Source of the DNA: Cheiracanthium punctorium
Lineage: Eukaryota > Arthropoda > Arachnida > Araneae > Cheiracanthiidae
NCBI GenBank assembly: GCA_038373885.1
Contig: JAWZYV010002491.1
Location: 62,001-126,000, forward strand
Direction: 5' to 3'
Length of the DNA stretch: 64,000 nucleotides
A program made the position numbers and the translations under genes. Positions 12,722 through 23,656 of this stretch are shown here, one piece after another (position 1 is the stretch's first letter; each line of letters starts with the position of its first letter). The notes beneath the pieces are model-generated. The model was not told the origin of the DNA. It made no database searches and saw only the letters and a list, made by a program, of their open reading frames with translations.

Positions 12722-12960
12722 AATATGTCTGACAAAGATTGCAAAACAGTTTTAATAGGCGATTTTAATATAGATTTTAATTCCGAAGAAGTGTTTTATG
12801 GAACAAGGAAGACAAATACGGCACACTTATGGATTATGATGCAATTTCTAACGTAATGAAACAAGGATGAAAAATAGGGCGTACACATTGATTATGATAC
12901 ACCTTCCTACGTAATGAAGCAAGAAAGACTAATAGGGCCGACGCATGGAATGTGATACTC
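12722..12960 (+). pseudogene. AP-endonuclease-like fragment followed by short tandem repeats
   Basis: The plus strand encodes KTVLIGDFNIDFNSEE. GDFN is the metal-site motif of endonuclease/exonuclease/phosphatase domains found in LINEs and in Helentron-type Helitrons; which source applies cannot be decided from so little. The frame then breaks. From about 12806, two to three degenerate copies of a unit of roughly 57 bases follow, each with TTATGGATTATGAT-like and ACGTAATGAA segments. The protein is a short relic with no possible activity. Confidence 0.5.
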
Positions 12961-13320
12961 TTAGCATATAGCACTTCAGTGAGTATTTAAAATATGGTAG
13001 TGTTTTAGATTTTATTTCCCCTTTCTTTAATTTTTGAAACCTTTCACAATTCAACTTGTTACGTATCTTCGACCCTATTAACCCTGCCTCTCCTGCATGA
13101 TATTAAACCTTTCTAACCTGATTTATCTTGTAATTAAATATGTTTTCTTTTGATTATGGATACTGAATTTTGTAACTAAAAACTAAATAAAAAATTCTGA
13201 CTATTAAATTTTCGAGGAAAGTGTTGTGTTTTAAGGGTACTAATTAGGAAAGGACTCCATCCTGTACGACACTAGGTGATTTTTGTGGACTCAGGGTCTA
13301 AAAGGGTTAATCTGAAGATT
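12961..13320. other. AT-rich sequence, nothing recognised
   Basis: No supported feature. Confidence 0.45.
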
Positions 13321-13321
13321 T

Positions 13322-13705
13322 TTTCCTTTCTAATGGCCGGATCAACGGTCTGCTTGTGTTAGGCTTTGAGAGCAGGAGATGCGGGCCATTTCATTTCGTT
13401 GGCACCCAATAGGCAGACCAACGTTGCCCCTATGAGTGGTCTCCTCATTTTGATTCCATTCCTGATGAGAGACCTAGCACTTGGATTGACATCCTCAGAG
13501 GAATCGTTTGAACAAAGAGGACTTTGTCACCACGACAGATTTTAAGGGGATTAGCGTTCCCCTTAGCATACACGGTCCACAGGACACTCGGTCGAGAGAG
13601 GAATTCACCCTCCCAAGCACTGCCCATTCCGGTGCTGCTTCACTTTCGGTGTTCTAACGGGAACCGAGTTAAATCGACCGATTGGCTGCCGGACTCATCT
13701 AAAGG
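13322..13705 (-). repeat. SINE-like interspersed repeat, copy 1
   Basis: This block shares TTTCTAATGGCCGG, GCAGGAGATG, CTTAGC/GTACAC and CTTCACTTTC landmarks, in order, with 23861-24200 and partly with 33724-33870. On the minus strand the repeat starts with a tRNA-like A-box region in the best copy (GTGGTCTAATCATTAAGG), which suggests a tRNA-derived SINE. Chance frames on both strands are by-products. Confidence 0.5.
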
Positions 13706-14209
13706 TTGCCAATAATTTTTCAGTGGATATTGAATGTGCTGCGATCACTAGTCAGCCAATTCAGAGAGTTATAAAATCTTTAATATTCTCATTTGTAGAA
13801 CGCTTTTACCAAAATACTCTGCCAATGGGTAGCTCTAGTTCTTTATTACGTCATCCATAAAAATGGATGATGGATTTATTTGTTTAGTTTTAGTTCCAAA
13901 ATTTTAGAAAACGAAAAAACTTAGAAAATTCGATCTACGGCCCTTTCATACGACCCTCCATGGATAGTCACTTGAATTCGGCCGTTCGTTAACTCAAACA
14001 GCGATGACAACCGCTGCTCTTTCATTTCATAGGTAATGCTTCATCACTACAGCATAGTAAGTATGAAGAAACAGAGGGTCCATTCCCAATCAAAGTAAAT
14101 TATTGAAACATTCCCAATTTTAACTTCAATCTTCCAAGATTCCATTTTAATAAAATGTGCTGACAGTTTTAGCACAGATTTAGGAATGCGTTACAGTTTT
14201 CCTAACCTA
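13706..14209. other. Unique-looking AT-rich sequence
   Basis: No feature supported. Confidence 0.4.
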
Positions 14210-14312
14210 AGGGGGGCCTCGAGGTGCCCCTGAGTATCCGGCGCCTGTGTGCGCCGCTCACATCGCACACATGGGCGGCGCGGCCCTGCCGGGCCCGATC
14301 CCCGTCAATACG
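14210..14312 (+). repeat. GC-rich interspersed repeat fragment
   Basis: A GC-rich island (GGCGGCGCGGCCCTG core) matching, in inverted orientation and with divergence, the island at 10630-10760. Confidence 0.45.
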
Positions 14313-14574
14313 GTAGGATTGGCCATTTCAAAATGATTTCTATTCGTTCTAAAATCAACTGTATAAAAGATGTTAATTGAGTGTATCATAAAGTTTATAA
14401 AAAAGACAGTTTATTTCTTAGGAAATCAACTTATTATCAACTCTATTATAACTAAGCATATATTACGAATAAAATGAACAATGAAAATTAATTATCTAGA
14501 ACAACTAGTTAAATTTTAATCTTTATATTATATAAGATCTAGGTTATTACATATTGTATTATATATATATATAA

Positions 14575-14736
14575 CAGGGGTCACGCTGTCGATCGCCAAC
14601 GTCGCAAATTGCAAAATAAAATTAGTTTGGCGAAAGAAAATACGTTTTGGCGAAAATATTGACAATTGCTTTTCCTAATGATGTCCGGGAAAAATCTAAT
14701 TTGGCGAAATGTTAAAACGAGCCAGCGCACCCCCTG
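14575..14736. mobile_element. hAT-type MITE in an AT microsatellite
   Basis: It begins CAGGGGTCACGCTG and ends CAGCGCACCCCCTG, near-perfect inverted ends. It is embedded in (AT)n, so the 8-bp duplication cannot be separated from the microsatellite. The interior repeats TTTGGCGAAA three times. Non-coding. Confidence 0.65.
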
Positions 14737-14751
14737 TATATATATATATAT

Positions 14752-14870
14752 ATATTACTTAGTAAATATAAAACGAAAGACCCCCCAGGCCAGCCATTGT
14801 TATTATATAAAAACAGTATAAAGTATGGCTGCCCTGGGGGGTCTTTCGTTTTATATTTACTAAGTAATAT
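14752..14870. repeat. Near-perfect 46-bp-arm hairpin
   Basis: The arms 14752-14797 and 14825-14870 are reverse complements with one mismatch, separated by a 27-base AT-rich loop. The arms include ACGAAAGACCCCCCAGG, unusually GC-rich for the area. The structure sits inside AT repeats next to a hAT MITE. It could be a snap-back MITE or a hairpin-RNA source. Confidence 0.85.
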
Positions 14871-14955
14871 TAAACACGTTTTCTTTTAAGCAGCTTCAAT
14901 AAGCGCTATGTAACATGTGGAACCACTGTATTTTTGTTTATTTTTACATAAAATT

Positions 14956-14993
<38 letters not shown>

Positions 14994-15601
14994 ATAATAA
15001 TTATTAGTAGTAGTAGCAGATATAATATAATAAGAAAATTTATTTGTAATGAGAACAAAGTAATAGATATCAGTGAAATAATACTTGCGATTATATACTG
15101 TATAATAATATACTTATAAGAATATATTTAATTACAAATATTATATTTATAAATATAATATTTAGTATAACAGTTTAAGTTCAGTCTTAATAGAGTTCGC
15201 AAATGAAATAAATGAACATTGTCTTGCAATTTACATTGCATTATCTAAGTTTCTTATATTACCTAAATCTAACTTAATCACCACGAGTTTAAAATAATTA
15301 CGTAATTTTGTCACGTTCAGCAGTAGATATATTTAATGCATGGTCGGTACAATTATCAGAATATCCAGTATTTTTAGCAAACTTTCCTTAAATAATAATT
15401 TTGGGAATACCGATTATGAAAAATCAAGTTTAGCTTTTGAAAGAGGATCTTAGGAAACAAATAGCGTCAATCGTGTCATCTGCCAATCGACTTGTTAGAG
15501 AGTTAAAAGAACAGTCAACGGCTGGAAAGGCCCTTTTAGCTTCTACGCATGTCGGTTCTACTGTCAGCAAATACTCATGAATATAAGACAAGTAGTGTCC
15601 T
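14871..15601. other. AT-rich sequence with microsatellite
   Basis: (AT)n at about 14958-14987 and ATT/AGT-rich simple sequence. No gene. Confidence 0.5.
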
Positions 15602-16288
15602 TAGTAGGGGAACCCATGATGCTAATTGGGGATTTACTCGTGCGTCGTGAGGACCTATTAGATTTTGAAGTTTAGATAATAAGAGGGAAAAAAAAGTTAT
15701 ATAATGTTTTCTTTTAGTTCTGGGGAAAGCGTATACAGACCTTCAAAGATGTTAAAAAAAAACAGTTACATGGAGATACTCGAGCGCGTCAGATATTGAT
15801 AGTTTAGATGCTCCAGCGTGTCTTTGATACCAGAGGTATGTTCATGTGCCGACTTGCGTGGTGGGGGTGGCCATCCGGAAGGGTAGAAAATAGAAAAAAA
15901 ATGTATTTTTTCGAGCGCGTCAGATATTCAGAGGGGATGTTAAGTGAACCCCAAAAATGCTCCCATTCAAAAGACTGACGTTTCGGAAGTGACGCAAGCT
16001 CGTAGCGAATTTTTGAAAATGCAAAAAAAAATCGCCATATTGAAATACTCGAGCGTGTCAGATTTTTATACAGAAGGTTTAGCTTGATGTTCCAGTCATG
16101 GTAGCCTAAAATCTGACGATTATTTTGAGGGGTATCATTAATCTGACGGCTAGAAAAAATTATGATTTTTTTTTACAATGTCCATAAAATGTGACGAATA
16201 AAAGCACGTAAAATTATTTAAATATTTACACTTTAATTTATTTAGAAAATAATATAAAAATAAAATACATCTGTTGAAAAAATTATTT

Positions 16289-17440
16289 TCAATCTTCGTC
16301 GTCATCCGAAGAATTATCATACTCCAAATCTAATAATTCAATTGGACCTCCAATATTGTCTGCAGTTTTCGTATCTGTAACAGGAAATCGTTATAACCGT
16401 TAACACAATTTTATTGATTTCATGAATAACATGTTATCAAAGTATTAAAAAGAAATATACCTAAATCTGAAGTTTCGTCAATAACTGGTGTTATGACAAC
16501 ATCTTCGTATGCATCAGGTAACTGATTGCCAACAAACCAAGTCATTTGAAATTTTCCATCGACATTTGTCCACCCGTTATCTGTTGGTGACATGTTAATC
16601 ATAGTTTTATTGTGTGCATTTCTCCACAAGCACGCAATATACTTCGTTCGCAATAAGTGCTGTTGTAGCTCAGATTGCCAAGGAGGCAAGCAACAAGGAC
16701 GTTCAGTGAGAAAGGCTGCGACGTATCTGACACTTTGTAGGTCTTATTAAATATTTCTATTCTTTCAAGGTTGACATCAGCTAATTTTTTCAAACCATAC
16801 AAGTGGCAGATAAAAGATTGTAAAATGTCAAAAGAATTTGCTATATTATGATCCTCTGACCCTACATCTGCAAATGTCTTCTGAAAAACATTTGAAACCA
16901 TAAAAATTTGCAGAGGTTTTTTTTTTTTGCCTTGTCTGTAAAGTGCCGGATTATAATCGCATCCTGTTAGCGCGTGAAGAGCTGGTAGCGCTAGCGAAAT
17001 TATTGGCCGAGCTTAGCATAAAGAGCAGATACGTCAATATAACGGCGTGCATTGTGAACTCCAAGATCCATCCATATTTTAACCGATGCTTGGAGACGTC
17101 CATATTGACCAACATGATGACACAATATCTGTGTCTGAAGTTCTGATTGTAACTGTGGAATCTTCTTTTATTTGACTTGCCAAAAATACAATTTTTGTAT
17201 CTGCTTCTTCATGATAAGGACATGAGAATTCATGGTCGATTGTTCAGGTAACTTTATTATCGGTAACTGAATATACATAACACATAACATGATTAAGCTG
17301 AATTGTTTCATTACTAATAGTAGTAGCCATCTACTGATCAGCTCGATGATGAATTAAAAACTTGACAAAAGCTTCTTCGAATTTCATATTTCTTAATTCT
17401 TTCTGAAAATTTGCTGTTCTTGTTTATTGAGGACCAGAGA
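16289..17440 (-). pseudogene. TE-associated uncharacterised gene (HEEADT/SDTD/HALTGCD family), broken, with intron
   Basis: Read on the minus strand from about 17440 down, pieces of one protein follow in order: FEEAFVKFLIHHRADQ, then HEEADTKIVFLASQ, VTIRTSDTDIV, ASVKIWMDLGVHNARRYIDV, ALPALHALTGCDYNPALYRQ, KTFADVGSED, FICHLYGLKKL, FNKTYKV, and LPPWQSELQQHLLRTKY...NGWTNVDGKF. I recognise this motif order from uncharacterised arthropod and cnidarian TE-linked proteins, but know no established function. The frame is broken by in-frame stops (after HRADQ and before TIDHEF) and at least three frameshifts (near 17110, 17009 and 16710). The 3' end is well preserved: donor GTATAT at about 16460, acceptor ACAG at 16375-16376, and a final exon 16289-16374 that continues the frame and ends in the acidic tail NSSDDDED and a TGA. 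Confidence 0.7.
16375..16460 (-). other. Spliceosomal intron in the HALTGCD-type gene
   Basis: On the minus strand GTATAT... at 16460 and ...CCTGTTACAG ending at 16375 bound 86 bases. Removing them keeps one frame from ETSDL into TKTADN and to the stop codon. Inferred from consensus and frame only. Confidence 0.65.
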
Positions 17441-17989
17441 TGTAGAACTCATTGTCATCTACACTAGCTCGAAGAGCGTGCTCGTTATCTTTGATCGAGC
17501 TATCTTAGCACGCTCTAATCTTCATTGACGATCTTTATTGCTTTCGTTCGTATTTTTATTGCTTTGGCTCGTATTTTTATTACTTCGGCTCGTGGAAATC
17601 GGCAGATTATATTTTTTTCGTGATTCTTGCATCATTTCCTTCAAAATAACAAAAATTCAACCGCGCTCGAGAATGTCACGACAACGTTTTTTTTTTTGCA
17701 ACTTTGTAACCCTCCCACTCCCTTACGTTACATTCAAATCGTCAGATTTTCTGAATGTACACTTTTTAGCTAGTAATTAACCCACCTTATCTTAATCTGA
17801 CGCGCTTCAGTATTTCTGACGATCAATTTTTTTTTACTAATCTGATGAGCTGCCCTAGACGCACGTCCCTACATACAGGACTTATATATGGTGGAGGTAC
17901 TCAACATGATGCAAGGTACCCCCCTATGTTCATCTGCCGCGCTCGAGTAAATCCCCAAAAACACCATGGGCTCCCCTACTACCTCGAGC

Positions 17990-18179
17990 TCCTTCAATTT
18001 AATTTGTAGTCTCTTCCTTTTTCAGTACTTTCCCCATCCGGTCACCGGATCCGGTAGTCGACTAATGATGCCGGATCCGCAGAATTACCTGATCCGGTTT
18101 TCCGAATTGCAATTCCTAATCTTATTTTGATATTTTATAAGAACGAAAGTCAAAAGGACTATTTTATTCTGAAACTAGA
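17990..18179. other. Non-coding sequence with CCGGATCCGG palindromes
   Basis: Several CCGGATCCGG-like palindromic words at 18033-18110. No gene supported. Confidence 0.4.
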
Positions 18180-18770
18180 TGCCTTCGGCGATCAGCTGCT
18201 CCGCCGACGTCCGCTTCACAACCAAAATGTGCAACCAACGACACGCTGGCTATTTCGCGACCAAATGTGCAAATTGCGACACACGGTCCGCTTTGCGTTG
18301 TGTGTTGTGTTGTGGGATTAAGGCCAATTATCTGTACGAAGGATCTTGGCCTATAGGTGGGGTACCCTCCGTGGGGGTCTTTTTAAGGGGTCCTAAACCG
18401 TGTTTACGCTAAGGTTCGGAGAAAACCACGGAAAACTCCGGACGGTTAGGTCGACGGACACGCAATGGAACCCGAACCGGGGACCTTCAGACTTCGCTTG
18501 TCTACCATTTTCAGTGACATACGGTCCGCTTTGTGACCGGCTTGTGCAACCGCCCGCCTTCGGCGACCATCTGGTCCATCAACGGGCCACTTCGTGACAG
18601 AAAAGTGCAACCTACGGGCCGCTTTTACACGTTACGTTGAGCAGTCACCTTCAGCGACCAGCTGCTCCGCCAACGGGTCGCTTCGCGACCAAAATGTGCA
18701 ACCTACGGCACACGGGCCACTTTACGACCTGTGCAAGCTCCGGTACGCTCTCCGCTTCGTTACGGCACCT
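18180..18770. repeat. GC-rich degenerate minisatellite
   Basis: Repeated unit blocks containing CTTCGGCGAYCAGCTGCTCC, CGCTTCGCGACC and AAAATGTGCAACC appear at least four times (about 18180-18240, 18240-18290, 18535-18605, 18645-18735) with substitutions and gaps. Between them, 18300-18520 is a different block with a tRNA-like B-box on the minus strand (GGTTCGGGTTCC). The overlapping frames in several phases that this region shows are an effect of GC-rich repetition, not genes. Confidence 0.6.
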
Positions 18771-19940
18771 GCGAATTTTTTTTTTCATTTTGCCAGACTC
18801 GGGAGAAACGATGGATCTTCAAATTTCTCTCTGGGTTCTTCGGCGTTCTGCTAAAAGCGAGAAAAACCGTTTCTTCTTTTATCGAAACATTCGAATTCTG
18901 GTCGTACCCGTTTTACTAATTAAATTTTTAGCTGATCAAAAAATGATGCTAGACGCTTGTTTTTTTTAAAATTAGAGCTGAATAGTTTGTCCGTAACCGT
19001 ATATATATATTTGGGGGGGGGGTTGTTGTCTGAATAATCCATAGCTTTTTCGATGCGAGTTTCGAGGGGCGCCACCTTCCAAAATTCTTCCAAGTTCTCC
19101 GGAATTGATTTTTATTTTTTAAAAATTGGGAAATGTAGCTAATTTTAAAATAATGATCTCGTTGTAAAAAAAAAAAAAATGATCAGAAGCAATCTTTTTT
19201 GGAGGGCAAAGAGAAAAAAGGTCGAAAATGACGTAAAATATAAAATAATTAAAAAATTAAAGAAGATACGCCCGAGTGCACATTCCCCATTCCCTTGGAA
19301 TCCCCGTGGAAGATTTCGTGCAATTCGGTCTGATGGTTAGTCAGCCACTCGAACGGCAGACACCCACATCCACACTTTCAGACTGTTTTATTATATGTAT
19401 AGATGAAGCAATTTGTAAACAAAATACCCAGGATTCTGAGATTTTAGTTACTTTTCCAAATTAAAAAATTGTATGTATATTCGACGAGTATTAACTTCGA
19501 TCATGTAAAGAACTTATTTGAATATTATTTCCCATTTTCCTGCGAATACTCAATGGCTAAGAAATTAATAAGAGTAGAATATCCATGTAGTGTGTGACCG
19601 GGTAAGAAAGAATAGTCCCAATATAGCTCATGCATGTCGTAAAAAGTGACAAAAATGAGTATCTAGCTCCGGTGTTATAGCTGGGCACCCCTGTCTCCAG
19701 GAGGATTACAAATTTGGAAGCCTGGTCCTCCCGATTGGGGCACAGGCGTTAGGCTAGCACTTTTACCCTGTAAAAATAACTCCTGCCACAAAATCAATAG
19801 AAGAATTCTGTGGAATAGTGGCGGAGGCGACTTGGAAAGAACTTTTGGGGTTTGAGAATTGGAAATTGGAATTTACGTTCACTTTATAGAAGCAGGGGTC
19901 TATCTTTCTTAACAGAAATCATGGATAGTTATAGGATTGA
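18771..19940. other. Mixed intergenic sequence
   Basis: Simple sequence (TATATATTTGGGGGGGGG near 18999) and unrecognised DNA. No gene supported. Confidence 0.4.
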
Positions 19941-19944
19941 TGGG

Positions 19945-20325
19945 GGATTTTTGAGAGAAGGATCTTGCGTTGCATTCTCGGCGGGGTCCAAGTGAATGGA
20001 TCACGGATGAGACAATCTAATATAGAGCTCAACGAGATCCATACACAATACAACATTGTAAAATTTTTCAAATTACAGAGATTTAATGGACTGGTTATCT
20101 GGCTAGAATACATGAAAATCGCTGCGGTTAAAAAAAAATATGTATATATGGCAAAGGCCATAGGAAATAGACCTCGAGGTTGACCACCACTAAGATAGAT
20201 TGACTGTGTTGTGAAAGATATAAACTTCGTAAGGTTAAAAACTGGAAAACAGTTTCTAAAACTAGGACTGCCAGGCAAAGACTTCTAGAGAAGGCCAGGG
20301 CCACTCAGGAGGGTCGAGCGATTGA
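19945..20325 (+). pseudogene. LINE reverse-transcriptase polyprotein, C-terminal tail
   Basis: The plus frame reads LRCILGGVQVNGSRMRQSNI, then QYNIVKFFKLQRFNGLVIWL, AKAIGNRPRG, and after in-frame stops IDCVVKDINFVRLKTGK and RRPGPLRR. This order matches the C-terminal region after the polymerase domain of RTE/Jockey-type endonuclease-reverse transcriptases (recognised from the family, not searched). At least three stops interrupt it and nothing of the polymerase core is present, so it is a dead 5'-truncated copy. The end near 20325 is followed by unrelated AT-rich DNA. Confidence 0.65.
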
Positions 20326-20329
20326 AGAA

Positions 20330-20451
20330 GAAAACATTTTTTGGAAGTTTGTTTTATAAAACGTCTGAAAATTGCTTCTAACTTTCAAAAAAACGTTTGT
20401 TATTTTCCTTGTTTATACGCAACATTGAAAAAACAACATAGATATTCACAA

Positions 20452-20496
<45 letters not shown>

Positions 20497-21494
20497 AATA
20501 TCCAATTATATGAAATTTTTATTTTTTTTTTACAACGTCCTAAGATTTATAGCAAATTTTTCCGGTCCAAATTTCAACTTATAAATGGAAATATGTTTGG
20601 AGCACATTCATAAATATTAGCATAGAATTTCTTCTATTGAAGATGATTTTAATTTCTGTTAACTTATTTTTTAAAAAAACGATGATAATGTAAATAGCAA
20701 AAATTAGATAAACGTATATAAAAAATTAATTTTTTAACATTCTAGGGAGACAATGCATCCTAAAAAATTCATTGACCTTACGATGTCTTATTCAAACATT
20801 TCTGAAAAAAAGTAATTAATCTTTAATTGTGAACATAAAACTCAAAACGTTTTCATACAGTGACATTATGAAAAGTGTGTAACTATAAACACTAAAGAAA
20901 TACCTATTTTTAATTAAAGCATATTTACAACTACAGCACTCGTAAAGCTAGAAAGTTTCACGGAATAAAATAAACACGGTGTGCATAGAATAAAATACAC
21001 TAAAGAGGACGGAAACTGTAAATTGCTTTTACTCATAATTTTAAAAAATAAAAAAGAGAAAATGTCATAAAAGATCTCGAAAGTATGTTACCTTATTATC
21101 GTAAAAAATATAGTTTACTACTTTAAGCTAAGGCAGAGAGAAATTTATTACAACACCTTTGTGTAAGTGGTAAAATTAACCTAACTTTCGGTAAAAATGT
21201 TAGTTAAAGCGTTAAATTATGCTCATGAGTTTTTGACTTTTGTTTTATGCGAGAGTTTATGTATGCATTAGCATTTTTGTAAATTGTTAAGCATAAATGA
21301 ATAAGTGTTTTTCTTGTTTAGAGTATGCACTTTCCACTCTTCAAAACACGTTTTATACGATTAGATTAACAATGTAAAAAAAGGTATTTCATTTAGGCAT
21401 TTAGAGTAGAAAATGTATCAAGAGAGCTTATATATAAAGTTTCGCTACATGAACAGAAAATTCAAGAAAGAGCATATCTTTCTTTGAAATTAAT
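20330..21494. other. AT-rich sequence with (AT)n
   Basis: A 40-base (AT)n microsatellite at about 20454-20493; otherwise no feature. Confidence 0.55.
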
Positions 21495-21498
21495 TTAA

Positions 21499-21774
21499 CC
21501 CATTCGTGCCTGGATATTTTTGCGACTTTCTTCGATTTTTGCTAACACCAGCAGTAATTGATAAATTTCTGATGTCAACTTTTTGAACAAGGGATGATTT
21601 CATTTAAAATCATTATGTATAAAAATTGAAATGTCAACATCCTACTTGGCCATATTAAAATATTTTGTGGAATTGAAGTTCAATACTCGCGAATAAAGGC
21701 TAGGAAAAATAAATAACGTTTTCGACTGATAGCGAAAATGCCGTCCCAAAAAAGGGACGCTAGGCATAAATGGG
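21499..21774. mobile_element. piggyBac-like MITE
   Basis: TTAA (21495-21498) precedes CCCATTCGTGCCTGG; the inverted CTAGGCATAAATGGG is followed by TTAA (21775-21778). TTAA duplication with CCC-initial ends is the piggyBac pattern. 276 bp, non-coding. Confidence 0.85.
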
Positions 21775-22017
21775 TTAAGAGAAAAAACACAAAAAAGAAA
21801 TCGAATAAGTAATATTAATAAAACGCCTTGACACAATATTTTACAGGCTTACATTGTTATGGAAAAGTACAAATAACATTCTAGAAGTAGTATTGTTCAT
21901 TTTTTACTGCATATTTCCTATAATGTTTTAATTTATACAAAAAACGTATACACCTCAGGATTTGTAGAAGATCATCTTAAAATTCCTGGATTCAAATACT
22001 AATAAGACGTTAGCGTT

Positions 22018-23656
22018 CCCAGACAGCACATAAGCTTAAATCAATTTTGACATTTCTTTGAATTTGACGTATTAATACAAGCTTGACAGTTCAATTCATT
22101 TTAAGCTTGCAGCAAGCTCTAGAAGTCAATTTGAACTGTCAACCTTGAATACAACTTGATTACAGCTTGAAAAGGAAGCTTGCGTTGATGGAGCCATCTG
22201 TCGCTGGACATTAAATAAAGAAAAATTCGTAAAAGTTGTGTTTTATTTTATTACTCACAAAACCTGGACATTAGAACACGCAAGGGGAAGGAATGAATGG
22301 GATAAGCCCCTCTGAAGTGTAACACGAGGGGAGTTTTAGTTTTATTTACATCTAATTAACATTAGTAATTCCATTAACTAATTAATTAGCCCTAAAATAA
22401 ATTTTAATATAATTAACACGATTTAGTTAGTTAAGACTCATAGATCAATAAACAAGAAGTTAGGAGTTTTTGAAAACGTATGGTATGGCCATATATATAT
22501 GCTTATCACAAAATATCCATTAGTTAACATTTTTTATTTCGTGATGAAGGAAAGAAAATTTAGAACTTTTTGGTGTATCAAGAAAATTTTTTGGAGTGAG
22601 AAACTTTGCTCCCATGCCTCCTATGCCTCGTAAATGCCATTCCTGGAATTTGCGTACCCATGCGCTAATAATACAAACGGAGTAAAAAAAATATTAAAAT
22701 CACTTTTAAATACATAGTCTTGTTCTAAATAAGTATAAAGAAATAGGTAATTTTTAATTCAATTTTAGTATTCTTTAAAAATGTTTTATTTTTAAGTCGG
22801 GAAAATGCAGCAGCAAACAAAAATAAGTTAAAATGCTTGTGATAGTTGTATAGGGGCCCCAAAGTAACATTTTGCCCCGGGGCCCCGACCATTTATGATC
22901 AGGCTCTGGCCGCCACAAAAAAATTTATCATCAGTCATAAATGTACTTGACCATAGAATTAAAAAAAAAAAGATTCTACATTTACAAATATGGGAATTCT
23001 TCAAAATAAAATACAATTATACTACGAAATTGATTTCAAAATCAGTCGTTTGTCTCATTCGACAGAACATGAGTGTTAGGATATTCAAAGTTTTAAAACG
23101 TGTGCTGCTGTTAAGTTTTTATTATGTTTATTTCCCTATTAGTAGAGTCTCTAAATCACACATAACATTATTTTAATTTTGATGCATCCAATGGAAAAAT
23201 AAAAGAAACAGATCAACATATCGGAAAATAGATCTCGCCAGAAAACGGCGTGAACAGTCACTTCAAACTTTAGTCATATCTGTTCAACTCAGGTTGGCTG
23301 AGTGGGTTATGACGCTCGCCTCCCAACCCGAAGGTCCCGGGTTCTATTCTAGCCGCGGATGCTTGATGGAAACAGATAAAATTAAATTGAAATTTCAGCG
23401 TGGAGGGAAAATGCGCGGCAAAATAAAATGTGTGGGGCGAGTTCGGCGGCCCGTGTATTTAGGAAAATTTTTTAAGATTGCTATGTCAAGCTTGATTCAA
23501 GCTTGAAATGTCAAGCTTAATGCAAGCTGAGCAAGTGTAAACTAGAACACTTGATTCAAGCTTGCATTAAGCTTACACGCTTGAAATTTGCAAGCTTAAT
23601 TCAAGTTTATTGACTTGATAAATCAAGCTTGCTGCAAGTTTGCTGTGCTTTCTGGG
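22018..23656. mobile_element. CCCAGACAGCACA element, copy 1 (1.64 kb)
   Basis: Starts CCCAGACAGCACATAAGC and ends in the inverted TGTGCTTTCTGGG. Both subterminal zones are packed with AAGCTTGA-type words in both orientations. The core 22915-23400 matches, inverted, the second copy at 27746-28674; the extra about 0.7 kb at 22170-22910 is missing from copy 2 and is either an insertion here or a deletion there. No transposase frame. No convincing target duplication, so the superfamily is open. Confidence 0.7.
23291..23358 (+). repeat. tRNA-like (pol III box) module inside the element
   Basis: TGGCTGAGTGGG fits an A box and CCGGGTTCTATTCT a worn B box at tRNA-like spacing. The same module, better preserved (B box GAGTTCGTTCCC), lies in copy 2 at 28061-28125 on the minus strand, at the matching place. 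It is probably a captured SINE head and not a functional tRNA: no clean cloverleaf can be folded by eye. Confidence 0.5.

Larger units (their letters stand above)
15602..17981 (-). mobile_element. 2.4-kb TIR element of unclassified family (HALTGCD-type gene)
   Basis: The left end TAGTAGGGGAACCCATG and the right end, read in reverse complement, TAGTAGGGGAGCCCATG match over about 43 bases with a few mismatches, including the shared TTGGGGATTTACTCG block. A 3-bp CCT flanks both sides and may be the target duplication. Subterminal regions carry many copies of GTCAGAT/ATCTGACG, several within CGAGCGCGTCAGAT, on both sides of the gene; these look like transposase-binding repeats. The interior holds the minus-strand gene described separately. 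The superfamily is not assigned: a 3-bp duplication would fit PIF/Harbinger or CACTA, but the encoded protein is neither as far as I can see. Confidence 0.75.

Noticed and set aside
18127..18969. Several overlapping plus-strand frames
   Set aside because: GC-rich degenerate tandem repeats keep several phases open at once; no consistent protein family is seen.
23291..23358. True tRNA gene
   Set aside because: A- and B-box-like words are present, but no proper anticodon stem or acceptor pairing can be drawn, and the module lies inside a repeated mobile element.
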